From NCBI GenBank assembly GCA_949358305.1, contig OX442314.1:29187118-29251117 (forward strand): DNA of 64,000 nucleotides, in the 5' to 3' direction. Numbering within the stretch: position 1 is the stretch's first letter; each line of letters begins with the position of its first letter. The notes beneath the pieces are model-generated. The model worked only from the letters and a program-made list of their open reading frames with translations, did not search any database and was not told the DNA's origin. The DNA comes from Strigamia acuminata (lineage: Eukaryota > Arthropoda > Chilopoda > Geophilomorpha > Linotaeniidae). This document shows positions 1 through 11,128 of this stretch, piece by piece. The translations under genes and the position numbers were made by a program.

Positions 1-60
1 AGAATTTTTTCGGCAGGCAAATTTTCTGCAGAATTCTGCAGATTTTTTTTTACCTGGGTA
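1..60. repeat. End of a CTGCAG-rich repeat
   Basis: A run of CTGCAG/GAATTC words ends in an AT stretch and an ACCTGGG border. The same border sequence closes the CTGCAG-rich repeats near 25180 and 25395, so this is the tail of another copy cut by the window edge. Confidence 0.6.
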
Positions 61-104
61 ACACTGGACGTAACACCGTAAAAGCTCTCCATTGTTAGAC
101 ATTA

Positions 105-558
105 GAGAGTTTGCGGGATGCATTTTTCCCTTATTTTGCTTCACGATACACTATTTTAGTGCCATATCGTAAGGGAAAAATCTTTAGTGTATCGTTTTCA
201 ACACTAAATTAAATTACAGCGCAGCCAATCAGAATTGAGAACACTATATTGTTAGCTCCGCCCATTGCAAATGGCGATTATTTTGTTGAATGATAAGTGA
301 GGCCCAAAATTGAATTTTAGGCCCAAAACCATACTTTATAGGCATGATAATGGAATTTTATGCAGAAATTTGCACATTTACGCCCCCAAATTGAATTTTT
401 AGGCCCAAAATTACAAACTGTCAGTAGTTGGCTGAAATAGTGTAGTGATAAGGGAAAAGTGCAGCTCGCAAAAACTTAATTTATCATTTTTTTCCTTACA
501 CTATTTTTATACCGTATAGTCTTTAACTGTAAGGGAAAAATGCACCCCGCAAACTCTC
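105..558. mobile_element. MITE with TA target duplication (Tc1/mariner type)
   Basis: The two ends are inverted copies of about 29 bp starting GAGAGTTTGCGGG, with one mismatch (GGGATGC against GGGGTGC). TA flanks both sides (103-104 and 559-560). No coding potential is seen. A 2-bp TA duplication with short inverted ends fits a non-autonomous Tc1/mariner-type element; the family is inferred. Confidence 0.75.
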
Positions 559-774
559 TACTTTCGTCGTTTTGTTCAATTTAGATGTTGAGAATTCTCC
601 AATAAAAATAGAAATTTGATCGGATGATAATCATGATTTTCTTAAGAAATATTAGGGGGTTTCATTATATGAATGATTTTGCAATTTTGTGATTTTGCAT
701 TAATCACAAAATCATTATTTTTTGATGCCTCCAAAAATGGGATTACATTGAATTAACCCAGTCAATTTTGCAAT

Positions 775-1304
775 TTTACGAAATGTAAATGAACTTCACG
801 ATGGGTGATGAATTGTAAAACAGCAAAAGCGACGGTCGAAATAAAACTTAACAACTTTTAATTTTACTTGAGTTGAAAAATGACATTCTTTTTCACAAGT
901 GACGCGTGGTCAGCGAGTTGAGGGTGGAATGTGGGTTACATAGAAAAAACGGGGTCTACATCCGGTCAACAAGGGCCGAAAGATACCCAATTTACATAAA
1001 AGAGGGCTCTCGAAAAGACCCTCGAGCGATTTATATAACACAAAAAGAACACAGACAATTTAATGCAATAACACAACTGAAAAGTCAGCAAAAACCATGA
1101 TGAAACACAATTAAACACGATAATACACAATAAGGCACAATGAATGAAAAAGAACACAAAACACAAAACAAAACACAAAACACTTAATTGTAATAAACAC
1201 AAATCAATCACTAAATTCAATCGATAATTAAACTAAGACAAAATTACTAAAATCAAATACATGAATAAACATTAAAAACAAATTAAATCAGTCTAGATTT
1301 TACA
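775..1304 (-). repeat. BEL 3' LTR (530 bp)
   Basis: On the coding strand it begins TGTAAAATC. The other border is fixed by the GCAAT duplication, which places the end in CGTAAA rather than at the inner TTTACA. This is the undisturbed LTR copy of the element. Confidence 0.9.
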
Positions 1305-1324
1305 TTGGGGGGGGGGGAATTCAA

Positions 1325-4300
1325 TTAGTCTGAAGCCTCTAAAGAACACAGTCTTTGTACTGGGCGTCTCAAAGTTTTTCCTTCGGGCAAAGTCAATTCA
1401 CAAGAGCGTATTTTTTCGTCCCGTCCGATAAAGGTATTTGAAACTCTTGCCATTTTCCATGACATTCGAGGCTGACCTTGTTCTTGAATGAGAACCAAAT
1501 CCCCAATTTGAACTTCTTTTGAGGTTCGTACACGACGGAATTCACGAAGCTCGACAAGGTACTCGTGCGTCCAACGACGCCAAAGCAAATTAATCAAACG
1601 TTGACGCAGCTTCCATCGCTTCACGAGCTCGGGTCGAAATGAATTGTCGACACGACTTTCTGGACTGTAGACGTCTGGAAGCGTGATGAGACGTCCTCCG
1701 GTCAAAAAATGAGAAGGCGTCAGCGGTTCTTGCTCCAACGGATCGTCCGTAACGTAAGTGATTGGTCTCGAATTAACCGCAGCTTCGACCTCTGTCAAAA
1801 CGGTCGACAGTTCTTCAAAGTCCAACGATGATCGAGCAAGGACTTTTTTTAAGCTCAGTTTAACAGTTTTGACCAGTCGCTCCCAAAATCCGCCCCACCA
1901 CGGAGCCAATTCGACGATAAATTTCCACTGTATTTTTTGCTTTGACAAGAACCCCTGGAACAGCTCGTGCGAGAAGCTGTTGATGAATAAAGACAAGTCT
2001 TTTTCGGCTCGCTTAAAGGTTTTAGCATTGTCTGAGTAGACAATGCCAGGGACTCCTCTTCTTGCAATAAGTCGTTTAAATGCGAGAATGAATTTCTCCG
2101 TAGTGAGATCAGATACAAGTTCTAAATGAACAGCTCGCACCACGGCACAAGTGAACAGAGCGATGTAAGTCTTTTTTCCGTTTTTAGTGTATAGTGGTCC
2201 GGCGAAGTCTATGCCAATAATTTGAAATGGCTCCGCACGATTCACTCTGTCCGCAGGTAGCAGACCGACCGTTTGAGTCATCAATTTTGCGTTCACTCTT
2301 CGACAAGTCACGCATCGGGAAATCAATGTCTTGATGAATTTTCTTCCTTTTTTAACCCAGTATTTCGCTCTAAATTCTGACAGAGTGTTGCCTAGTCCTC
2401 CATGTAAAGTTCTATGATGACAATCTTCGACTATTAATTTTACAGCCGGTGAATTTGAATCCAAAACGATGGGGCTCACAAAATTTTCTATTCCCGTGTT
2501 AAAACGTATTCTCGAGTCGATTCGTATAATTTCATTCTGGTCGAGAACTACGGCTACGCTTGCTAGGGGTGAATCGCTTTTCAGTTTCGTTGAATTTTTC
2601 AAGCTATATATTTCCTCCGAAAATCTCTGTTTTTGTATACTGCGCAACCAATAAATTTCGGCTGTTTCTAACTCTTCCGTCTTTAACGGTCCGATGACTG
2701 TTTCGATTTTTCTTGAATTGTGGCAAAATCTCAAAATCCAGGCGGTGATTCGTTTGACTTTGGTCCAACTGCTGTACTTTTCAATATCGAAAATCGCCTC
2801 TTCACTTGATCGAGTCACATTTACGCGAGTATCTATTTCTTCAATTTCTTCTTCAAAGTTGGACTCTGTTTCTTCGTCGAATTTTTGTGGCCAATGTGTC
2901 TCGTCCTTTTTCAGCCACTCAGGGCCGCTCCACCATTCGATGTCTTGAACCAATTTGTCGGCCTCCATTCCTCGGGTTAACTTATCCGCTGGATTGACCT
3001 TCCCCGGGCAATGACGCCAACAGGCGACCTCGGTGTTCGTGCGGATTTCGCGGACTCGGTTCGAGACGAATGGATTTGACTTCTTCTGTTGCTCGCGAAT
3101 CCAGAAATATGTAATGGACGAATCGGTCCAGTAGAAAACACGCTGAATTTCTAACTTCTTGAGTTTCACGGCAACTCGCGACAGCAGCAATGCGCCCATC
3201 AATTCGAGTTTGGGCAGCGTTAAAGACTTCAGTGGTGCAACGCGCGACTTCGACATACAGAGTGTGACTTCTACGGATGTTTCATTTTTTGTTCGAATGT
3301 AGACCACGACTCCATATGCTTTGGGGCTTGCGTCGCAAAACAAATGCAATTCACGATCTGGATTTGATTGTTGTCCAGCGCTGTAATGTCGAGGAACGGC
3401 AATTTTTCTTAGCAATACGACTTGTTGTCGCCAACTTGACCATTGTTTTGAAATGTCGGGGGGTAATGGCGAATCCCAACCTATATTTCGAGTCCATAAT
3501 TCCTGGAACATCAGTTTGCCGACAATTACGAATGGTGTCGCAAATCCTAATGGATCGTAAATCCTTGCCACGGACTGAACGATCAAACGTTTTGATTCCT
3601 TGAGTTGATCTTGTGCGTCAGCCCATTCGCCTATTTCGAGCAGGAGGTGGTCGGTTATAAAGTTCCAGATCAGTCCCAACACGGACGTCGAGTGTTTGTC
3701 GGCGTCGACCAGATTTGCGTCCGACGGAATTTCTCTCGCAAAAAGTTCTCGCAAGCTTTGTGAGTTCGATTGCCATTTGCGTAGGGGCATGTGCGCTTCC
3801 ATCATCAATTTGCGAGCTTCGTGGAATATTTTTTCCACCTCCCCTTCGGATTTGGCGCAACCGAGCAAGTCGTCGACGTAAAATTTATCTTTGATTTGAG
3901 CAACTGTTTCTTCATATTTTTCACGCATGTTGTCGAGATGTAGTTGAATTGAGTCGTTTAAAAGGTAGGGACTTGATTTGACTCCGAATACTACTCTTTT
4001 CTGGCGCATAACTCTGGGCTTCACAAACTGCCGACCGTCCCATTCTTCCGGTGTCCAAAGGAAACGAACGAAATCCCGATCTGCCATTCTCAGCAATAGC
4101 TGTAAAAACGCCTTTTCTATGTCCGAAAGATAAGCAAATGGTTCTTTTCGAAACAAAATCAGCAATATAAGTATTTCTGGCAGCAAATTAGGACCGCTGT
4201 CCAGGCAATCGTTCAGTGAAAGTTCATTTTTTCCTTTAGCTGAGGCATCGAAAACGATCCGAATCTTTGTCGTGACGCGATCTTCTTTAATAACGGCTCG

Positions 4301-6514
4301 GTGTGGCATGTAGTACGAATTTTCATGTTGCGGTTCATTAACTTCTTCGATTATTCCATCACGTATTTGATCGTCGAAAATTTGTTTGTAGGCGGCGTAG
4401 AATCCTGGATTTTTCTTAAATTTTCTTACCAGATTCCAAAAACGTTTCTCAGCAATTTCGTAATTATTGTGAAGTTTTCTCGGTTCGACCAACCACGGCA
4501 ATGCGACGACGTATCTTCCTTCTTCTCTCGTCACTTGTTCGCGAAAACGAATTGCGCAGGAATTTCGATCGGTCAATGTTTCGTCTTCACTCTCGTGGCG
4601 AATGCCGATGGATTCGAGCTCCCAGAATTTTTTCAGACTCTCGTCCAGTCGCTCCTCGAGACGCACACTGCACACGCGGGTGACTAGTGTGGACATTGTC
4701 GTGACATTTATTGATGACCCCATCAAAGTCCAGCCAAATAGCGTCTCTATGGCGATCAAATTTTCCTCGATTTTTCGTATGCATCCCGTAAGTATCTTCG
4801 CGATACAGTCTGCGCCTAAAAGAATAAAAATATCGCAATTAGTATTGTTTCCAGAATCAATCACGATTTGATCGCGTTCGAGGGCGGCTCGTAAGCCAGC
4901 CTGCAATTTGGTACAAATGGGTTTTGTAATCCATGGCGTTTCAAGCGCATTAACGCAGAGCGATCGATTTTTGTCGCCAACATTGCACAATTTGAGTTCA
5001 AATCGATTTCCTTTAGTGTTCAACGGTGTCTGATTTCCAAAAGTGTGCACGTTTAAATGTTCTTCTCCATTCGGCTTCAAATGCAAGTCTTTTGCCAAAC
5101 TAGCCAGTACGAAGGAACTCTGGCTTCCCGGATCGATCAAACACTGCACGATGGACTCACGAGATTCGTTTTGAATTTTTACGAATATTGTTGCCAATGT
5201 TGCGGTTGGAGGTTGTGCGTACGCAGCGAGGTTTTCGTTTGTTGATACGAGCAAAGTGACTTTTTCTTTTGGCGTCTCAGATGGGCCTTCGCACACGAGT
5301 TGGTTGTGATGGCGTTGACACAGTTTACACGTAACACGGAAGGTGCAGTTTCGAGACGAATGTCCTTTTTTTAAGCATTTGAAACAGCGACCTTCCTTTT
5401 TAACGAACTCTTTACGTTCGGTTGCGGTAGTCAAACACCCGTCACGCTCATGAGTCTTGTTGCAAAACATGCAATTAGTAATTGTTGTGCTCAAAACACG
5501 AGCAGACGGCACACGATTGGGTTTTTGATTGGATTTGTCTACCTCAATTTTTTCAGGTTTGCTTTTCTCTGTTGAGCGGTGAAGATCTTGAAAGTTCTCA
5601 ATTTTATTGTGGTGCACGAGTTCGTTACGCACCATGTCCAACAAATCTTTAGCTTTGTATTTCCCGTCGGGATATTGACGTGAAAATTCCAGCGAAATTT
5701 GTCGTGGCACTAGTCCTAGAATGAGTGGACACGCTGTTGCGTCAATGGCATCAACATTCATATTTGCCGCATTCAGACCGCGTACGTGTGTTTCACACTC
5801 ATCGTACAATTTTTGAAGAGGAATAGGATCGAGAATATCACGTACGGGTTTCATTTTCATTAGGGAGCGTAAATGTGCGCTGAGAAGAACATCTGTACGG
5901 CCAAAGCGTTCGAGCAACAATTTTTTAGCGATCGGATAGTTTTCATTTGTTGGCGGTAATCCCTTCAACACGAGTGCTGCTTCTCCATCCAAGAGCGACT
6001 TTAAATACACCAATTTACTTTGCGCAGAAATGTTCGTTTTGGTGTCAATTGAGATCTCAAAATTACCCCAAAAGTCAGCCCAGTCCAGCGGATCTCCTTT
6101 GAATTTAATTGTGTCGTACTTGGGCAGTCGCATGGGTGAGTCTTGTGGCACACTCGCGGTCCCGTGGTAATTATTTGTTATCGGCGGGAGTACAGGTGTG
6201 GTTGGGGGCGCGATGAAAGTAATTAGCGCCTCGTCGATTTCGACACCACAATCAATAATTTTTTCGTGATATTCAGTCTCGGATCGAGTGATTTCTTCAT
6301 CTATCTCTTGTTCGTCGGTGAGCATGGCCAAGATTTTGGCGTCGAGCGATTTGAGTTCATTTGATTTTGCTTGTAGATGCACTTTTATCTTTTTTAAATC
6401 GAGTTCATTTATAGGTATACCAGCGAGAATTGTTTTGGCCTTCGTTATAGTTGTGGTGGTCAGCCTACGGGTTACTGCACGCTGAGCCTTCAACACGGCG
6501 AGGTCGTCGGCCAT
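1325..6514 (-). CDS. BEL/Pao Gag-Pol polyprotein, 1729 aa
   Basis: A single uninterrupted frame starts at ATG 6514. In order: a coiled gag region of the DUF1759 type (about residues 100-300), a CCHC knuckle CFKCLKKGHSSRNC (about 375), an A17/Pao-type aspartic protease with a D-P-G-S core (CLIDPGSQSSFV, about 455), reverse transcriptase with FYVDDLL (about 875), RNase H with FCDASPKAYG (about 1070), a zinc-binding integrase head with a DDE core (GIDFAGP, YSDNAKTF), and a C-terminal DUF5641-like tail. It would make the virus-like particle and the enzymes that copy and insert the element. Length and domain order are normal for BEL/Pao, and no break was found, so this copy may be autonomous. Confidence 0.95.
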   Translation of the reverse strand: MADDLAVLKAQRAVTRRLTTTTITKAKTILAGIPINELDLKKIKVHLQAKSNELKSLDAKILAMLTDEQEIDEEITRSETEYHEKIIDCGVEIDEALITFIAPPTTPVLPPITNNYHGTASVPQDSPMRLPKYDTIKFKGDPLDWADFWGNFEISIDTKTNISAQSKLVYLKSLLDGEAALVLKGLPPTNENYPIAKKLLLERFGRTDVLLSAHLRSLMKMKPVRDILDPIPLQKLYDECETHVRGLNAANMNVDAIDATACPLILGLVPRQISLEFSRQYPDGKYKAKDLLDMVRNELVHHNKIENFQDLHRSTEKSKPEKIEVDKSNQKPNRVPSARVLSTTITNCMFCNKTHERDGCLTTATERKEFVKKEGRCFKCLKKGHSSRNCTFRVTCKLCQRHHNQLVCEGPSETPKEKVTLLVSTNENLAAYAQPPTATLATIFVKIQNESRESIVQCLIDPGSQSSFVLASLAKDLHLKPNGEEHLNVHTFGNQTPLNTKGNRFELKLCNVGDKNRSLCVNALETPWITKPICTKLQAGLRAALERDQIVIDSGNNTNCDIFILLGADCIAKILTGCIRKIEENLIAIETLFGWTLMGSSINVTTMSTLVTRVCSVRLEERLDESLKKFWELESIGIRHESEDETLTDRNSCAIRFREQVTREEGRYVVALPWLVEPRKLHNNYEIAEKRFWNLVRKFKKNPGFYAAYKQIFDDQIRDGIIEEVNEPQHENSYYMPHRAVIKEDRVTTKIRIVFDASAKGKNELSLNDCLDSGPNLLPEILILLILFRKEPFAYLSDIEKAFLQLLLRMADRDFVRFLWTPEEWDGRQFVKPRVMRQKRVVFGVKSSPYLLNDSIQLHLDNMREKYEETVAQIKDKFYVDDLLGCAKSEGEVEKIFHEARKLMMEAHMPLRKWQSNSQSLRELFAREIPSDANLVDADKHSTSVLGLIWNFITDHLLLEIGEWADAQDQLKESKRLIVQSVARIYDPLGFATPFVIVGKLMFQELWTRNIGWDSPLPPDISKQWSSWRQQVVLLRKIAVPRHYSAGQQSNPDRELHLFCDASPKAYGVVVYIRTKNETSVEVTLCMSKSRVAPLKSLTLPKLELMGALLLSRVAVKLKKLEIQRVFYWTDSSITYFWIREQQKKSNPFVSNRVREIRTNTEVACWRHCPGKVNPADKLTRGMEADKLVQDIEWWSGPEWLKKDETHWPQKFDEETESNFEEEIEEIDTRVNVTRSSEEAIFDIEKYSSWTKVKRITAWILRFCHNSRKIETVIGPLKTEELETAEIYWLRSIQKQRFSEEIYSLKNSTKLKSDSPLASVAVVLDQNEIIRIDSRIRFNTGIENFVSPIVLDSNSPAVKLIVEDCHHRTLHGGLGNTLSEFRAKYWVKKGRKFIKTLISRCVTCRRVNAKLMTQTVGLLPADRVNRAEPFQIIGIDFAGPLYTKNGKKTYIALFTCAVVRAVHLELVSDLTTEKFILAFKRLIARRGVPGIVYSDNAKTFKRAEKDLSLFINSFSHELFQGFLSKQKIQWKFIVELAPWWGGFWERLVKTVKLSLKKVLARSSLDFEELSTVLTEVEAAVNSRPITYVTDDPLEQEPLTPSHFLTGGRLITLPDVYSPESRVDNSFRPELVKRWKLRQRLINLLWRRWTHEYLVELREFRRVRTSKEVQIGDLVLIQEQGQPRMSWKMARVSNTFIGRDEKIRSCELTLPEGKTLRRPVQRLCSLEASD

Positions 6515-6582
6515 TGTTAAATTCGAGATGCTACTTGCAGTTTTTTCAGATTGAAGTTACGAGTTTGTTCCCTGGAAAGATG

Positions 6583-6600
6583 TCCCGGGTTTCGGCACCA
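6583..6600 (-). promoter_or_regulatory. Primer-binding site, tRNA-Phe
   Basis: On the coding strand TGGTGCCGAAACCCGGGA lies one base inside the upstream LTR. It is the complement of the 3' end of metazoan tRNA-Phe, including CCA. Confidence 0.85.
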
Positions 6601-6601
6601 A

Positions 6602-7455
6602 TTTACGAAATGTAAATGAACTTCACGATGGGTGATGAATTGTAAAACAGCAAAAGCGACGGTCGAAATAAAACTTAACAACTTTTAATTTTACTTGAGT
6701 TGAAAAATGACATTCTTTTTCACAAGTGACGCGTGGTCAGCGAGTTGAGGGTGGAATGTGGGTTACATAGAAAAAACGGGGTCTACATCCGGTCAACAAG
6801 GGCCGAAAGATACCCAATTTACATAAAAGAGGGCTCTCGAAAAGACCCTCGAGCGATTTATATAACACAAAAAGAACACAGACAATTTACCGTACTGCCT
6901 CGATTTAACGCCGGTCGTATCTAAACGCCGGCTCCTGATTAAGCGCCGGGCAAACTGAGGACGAAATGGCAATAAACGCCGGCCTTAAATGAACGCCGGG
7001 TTTGTTTAAACGCCGGGTTGAAACGTTTTTTAAACGTTTTGAGAGGTCTTTTGGTCGAAACATCGAAGAATAGCTAGCAATGAGTGGCTTTCCAATTTTT
7101 TTTTTTCGGGTAGACGCCCGGCGCGAATAATCGCCGGGCTTTGAATGAACGCCGGGGGGGTCAACTAGAAAAAATGAATAAACGCCCCGGCGTTAAATCG
7201 AGGCAGTACGGTAATGCAATAACACAACTGAAAAGTCAGCAAAAACCATGATGAAACACAATTAAACACGATAATACACAATAAGGCACAATGAATGAAA
7301 AAGAACACAAAACACAAAACAAAACACAAAACACTTAATTGTAATAAACACAAATCAATCACTAAATTCAATCGATAATTAAACTAAGACAAAATTACTA
7401 AAATCAAATACATGAATAAACATTAAAAACAAATTAAATCAGTCTAGATTTTACA
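6602..7455 (-). repeat. BEL 5' LTR (854 bp) carrying a MITE
   Basis: It matches the other LTR throughout, except for a 322-bp insertion plus a duplicated TA at 6888-7213. The insertion lies inside the LTR that should drive transcription, so it may affect expression. Confidence 0.9.
6890..7211. mobile_element. TA-flanked MITE inside the BEL LTR
   Basis: It has perfect 25-bp inverted ends beginning CCGTACTGCCTCGATTTAAC, with TA at 6888-6889 and 7212-7213. The empty site is preserved in the other LTR. The interior repeats AACGCCGG or close variants many times in both orientations. The 2-bp target duplication fits Tc1/mariner-type or other TA-inserting families; none can be proved without a transposase. 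Confidence 0.9.
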
Positions 7456-8527
7456 GCAATTGTGTGATCTGGACAACTTTGTGATTTTTGAGTATTGTCA
7501 TGTGATATCTGTTCTACCAATCACATTCACATTCACTAAAGCACAAGTGAGTGAAAACACAAAATCTCAAAAACATCTAAAGGTAGTTTTTTGTGATTTT
7601 GATAAAAAGTGATTTTGAGGCTTGTGAAACTCAAAACAAAATGGAGGCATCCAAGCTCTATCTAAGTGACCAACTTGTATCCTTGTATATCATCAATATG
7701 CTGATGCATCCATGACTGTATAACAGCTAGGAAACTCAATTAATGGCTCTGGTGCAATCTGTGAAACTTATATTTATTAAAATGTACCTTTTTAAAAAAA
7801 ATTTTGTTCCATCACACAAATACAGGGTGAGTCAAAAGTCTGAAAAAACCTTTTTTTCTTGAAAATAACCGAAGATATATCAATTCTATTGATGTAGGCA
7901 TATAGGAAGTTGATGGTGGGCTATCCAGTGGTGATCTTAAATTTGACCCAGAAGGTCATCTTCAAGGTTATTCACTTTCTAACTTTTAAACCATTTAAGA
8001 TACAGCAAAATTTCCAATTACAAAGTTGTAGAGCACCATCAAATTAGTATTATCCAACCAATCTTAGTCACTTTAAGTAAAATTGTTTTTTTTTTAAAAA
8101 TGAAAACACATCAGCAAATTGAAATTTTTTATTCCTATAAAAATAAAATAATTTAGACATTAAAAAAAGACAGTGGTTTTACTTGTTTACTTACATAATA
8201 ATGCAAATTTTAATACATTTATTGAAGAAATTCAGTACTTTTGCAGTAGAAATTTAAGTTTTGTCACAATGGCTGGCTTTACTTCAGCTGATTTGTTTTC
8301 ATTTTAAAATGAAAACATTTAAATTAAGATGTCTAAGATAAGTTGGATAGTACTAATTCGATCGTGTTCTACAACTTTGTAATTGGAAATTTTGCTGTAT
8401 CTTAAACGGTTTAAAAGTTAGAGAGATGACCTTATGGGTCAAATTTAAGGTCATCACTGAATAGCCTAGGTGTTAGATATATTCGCATTACATAACAATG
8501 TTTGATATTAAGCATATTGTATACCTA

Positions 8528-9941
8528 CAGTGACTCAAAAAATTGTTCACATGTTTGTAGTAGTATTGTTAATTGGCAAAAAAAAGACTTATAATGATTT
8601 CTCAGAAAGGAAATATTTAAAATTTTAACACAAATAGCTCCTGATCTTTCAGAAAAAGTAAATAATTTTTAAAAATTTCAAAAAACAAAAAAGATATGAC
8701 CGAAAAAGCATCGTTCTTTCATGTGAACAATTTTTTTGCTGCTCCAATGTGATTGATTTTTGGTGTTGGAGTCACTGTTATTGTGCAAGTATATTCGAAA
8801 TTGGGGTTATATAGCAACATTATGTATCATAGCTGTATTTTAAACATTAGAAATCATGATGTGCCCTCTCTCATTGGAAAAACGACAAAATGTTCTAGCA
8901 TTAGTTGAAAAAGGGATTTCTGTTCGAAAAATTGCTGCAGAAGTCAGAGTTAGCATTGGAATTGGATGTGTGTCTAAAATTCGCAAAACATATGCTTTAG
9001 ATGCAAAAAACCAAAATTAGGTCGCCCAAAAATTCTAACAGCCACACAGGAGCGAAACATTGTTAGGGCAGTTACATCAGTTCGCCTAGATACAGCTGTA
9101 GACATGCAAATTGATCTTGCTAAACATCACAACAATGTTGTTAGTGCTCAAACTGTACTAAATGTGCTAAAGAGAAATAGATTGAAGTCATCAGTCAATG
9201 TTAAAAAGCCGTTATTAACAGCTCGTCATAAACGCCTCAGAATGGAATTTGCCCAAAAGTACAAAGACTGGACAATATACGATTGGAGAAGGGTTATTTT
9301 CTCAGATGAAACAAAGATTTACCATTTAGGAAGTTATGGGCGCAAAGGGTGCTGGAAAAAACAAAAATCAGCACTACAATTGCACTAGATGATCCCAACA
9401 GTAAAACATGGAGGTAGATTCTTAATGATTTGGAGATGCATAACTGCTAATGAAACACAAAATCTTGATAGTATTGATGGAATAATGAATGCAGAATTGT
9501 ATTGCACTATTCTTAAAGAAGATTTGATGAGAACATTAAAATACTACAAGCTTAAAACGAAAAATGTAGTGTTTCAACATGACAATTGAAAAGAGAATTG
9601 AAAAGGTTTGGGACACAATAAGTAAAGGCACATGTCTAAAGTTAATTGACAGTATGCCCCAACATATTTCTGAAGTTCTCAAGGAAAAAGGAGGTCATAC
9701 ACAACATTAAAATCCATGAAAGTTCTATGGCAAAATAATTGTTTACATGAAAGAACGATGCTTTTTCGATCATATCTTTTTTGTTTTTTGAAATTTTTAA
9801 AAATTATTTACTTTTTCTGAAAGATCATGAGCTATTTGTGTTAAAATTTTAAATATTTTCTTTCTGAGAAATCATTATAAGTCTTTTTTTTGCCAATTAA
9901 CGATACTACTACAAACATGTGAACAATTTTTTGAGTCACTG
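8528..9941 (+). mobile_element. Tc1-like transposon with long inverted repeats, inactive
   Basis: Inverted repeats of about 180-200 bp begin CAGTGACTCAAAAAATTG. TA flanks at 8526-8527 and 9942-9943. The element is nested in the mariner-type element and contains a broken transposase gene. Confidence 0.88.
8856..9710 (+). pseudogene. Tc1 transposase, frameshifted and internally deleted
   Basis: An N-terminal helix-turn-helix (VRKIAAEV) opens at ATG 8856. A frameshift near 9015 separates it from a GRPK AT-hook-like motif. A second part (9104-9388) carries WRRVIFSDETKI with the first catalytic Asp and ends at a stop; the next part (9389-9589) carries VVFQHDN with the second Asp. The segment with the third acidic residue is deleted just after it, and the family's typical C-terminus (SMPQHISEVLKEKGG) follows in another frame. 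The gene cannot make an active enzyme. Confidence 0.88.
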
Positions 9942-10176
9942 TAAATCTATTGTTACATTAAATCAGATGTTCTTGTTTGGTTGCAACTAAATATGTAAAC
10001 GTGTGTGGATTCTTTCCCAGTTTGGGATCTCTGCCCTATTCTACAACACTAGGTACCATCGACTTCCTATATGACCACATCAATAGAATTGACATATCTT
10101 TGGTCATTTGCAAGAAAAAAAGGTGTTTCCAGACTTTTAACTCACCCTGTAGAACTAGTTATTTTGCATCACATTT

Positions 10177-11128
10177 TGTCATGAACCGGTTGTTTCTGAT
10201 CTTTGAAACCGCGTTTGAAAGACGCGCCAGTTACGATACAAGAGAGCCTGGTCCCGAATAAGGGCCCGGCAACGTTAAGCAGCCTGAAGTGTGGCGGCAA
10301 GCTTAACCCCCTATTCGATCATGTTACGAATTATTACCGAGTTTGTTGGAGTCTTAAAAGTGGAAGAAATAATGCTCACGTGCGGACTTAACAACGCAAA
10401 CGTGGCTTAGGCTAATCTGGCAGGGACCCCTAATGGCGGAGCGGCCAGACCGAGCAAGCGCGCACTAATCGCGCGCAAAAGACAAAATAAACAACTCATT
10501 AGCTACTTGAATCTAACTTCTAGTCCTTCGGCACGTATCAGCGGCATAAAACACAAAAGAACATCGAAAGGAAAGGAATCAAAGATGACACGCGGAATTT
10601 AGACACGCGATATGATAATGTAGATCCTCAAACACGCAGAGTTAACTTGCATGGAGTTACTGCGAATTAACACAGGAAAAGTCGCCAAATGCACAATGGC
10701 CAGTTAAGGCACTTACGATAGCTCATGGTCTTACGCCTTCTGATCAGACTTGGCTGAAACAGCTCAGAAGTGAACTTGGGCCAAGTCCATCACAGAAAAC
10801 GAGGGGAGAACCATGAGTCAAGCACGCGTAAGCCAATCAGGCGCGCTCGTGAATAATCATCGCGATGAGTCAGTCGCGAGTGACTAAATATTTAAATCAG
10901 ATAGGATAAACTAAACGAAATTAGGAGGGGTAACAGTAAGAATTACCTGACATAGACCAGTCTGATGTGACCAAATTGAGCCACACCAGACCAGGTCAAG
11001 GGATAAACATGAATAGGAAATGAAGGTAGGACAAAACTCAAATTATATTTAGGCTTAGGATTTATTAAGAGTTTTAAACAATGGAACACACGGGATACGC
11101 GTAAACAGAACACAACAATTTGGTGACA
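10177..11128. repeat. Possible solo LTR (952 bp)
   Basis: A GC-richer block begins TGTCATGAACC and ends TTTGGTGACA, with ATTT on each side (10173-10176 and 11129-11132). TG...CA ends and a 4-bp duplication would fit a solo Gypsy-type LTR, but 4 bp of AT-rich sequence is weak evidence and no internal copy is present for comparison. Confidence 0.35.

Larger units (their letters stand above)
775..7455 (-). mobile_element. BEL/Pao LTR retrotransposon, intact
   Basis: Direct LTRs (775-1304 and 6602-7455) bracket one long minus-strand ORF. The target duplication GCAAT is at 770-774 and 7456-7460. The primer site next to the upstream LTR matches the 3' end of tRNA-Phe. The LTRs look identical by eye apart from a 324-bp difference caused by a MITE insertion in the 6602-7455 copy, so the insertion is young. 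In place of a purine tract, the coding strand carries a run of 11 C before the 3' LTR. Confidence 0.93.
7823..10149. mobile_element. Mariner-type element interrupted by a Tc1 copy
   Basis: The ends are CAGGGTGAGTCAAAAGTCTG on the left and its near-perfect inverse on the right, with TA at 7821-7822 and 10150-10151. About 911 bp belong to this element. It has no transposase, and an internal inverted duplication (about 7945-8090 against 8330-8470) suggests a foldback derivative. Confidence 0.8.
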
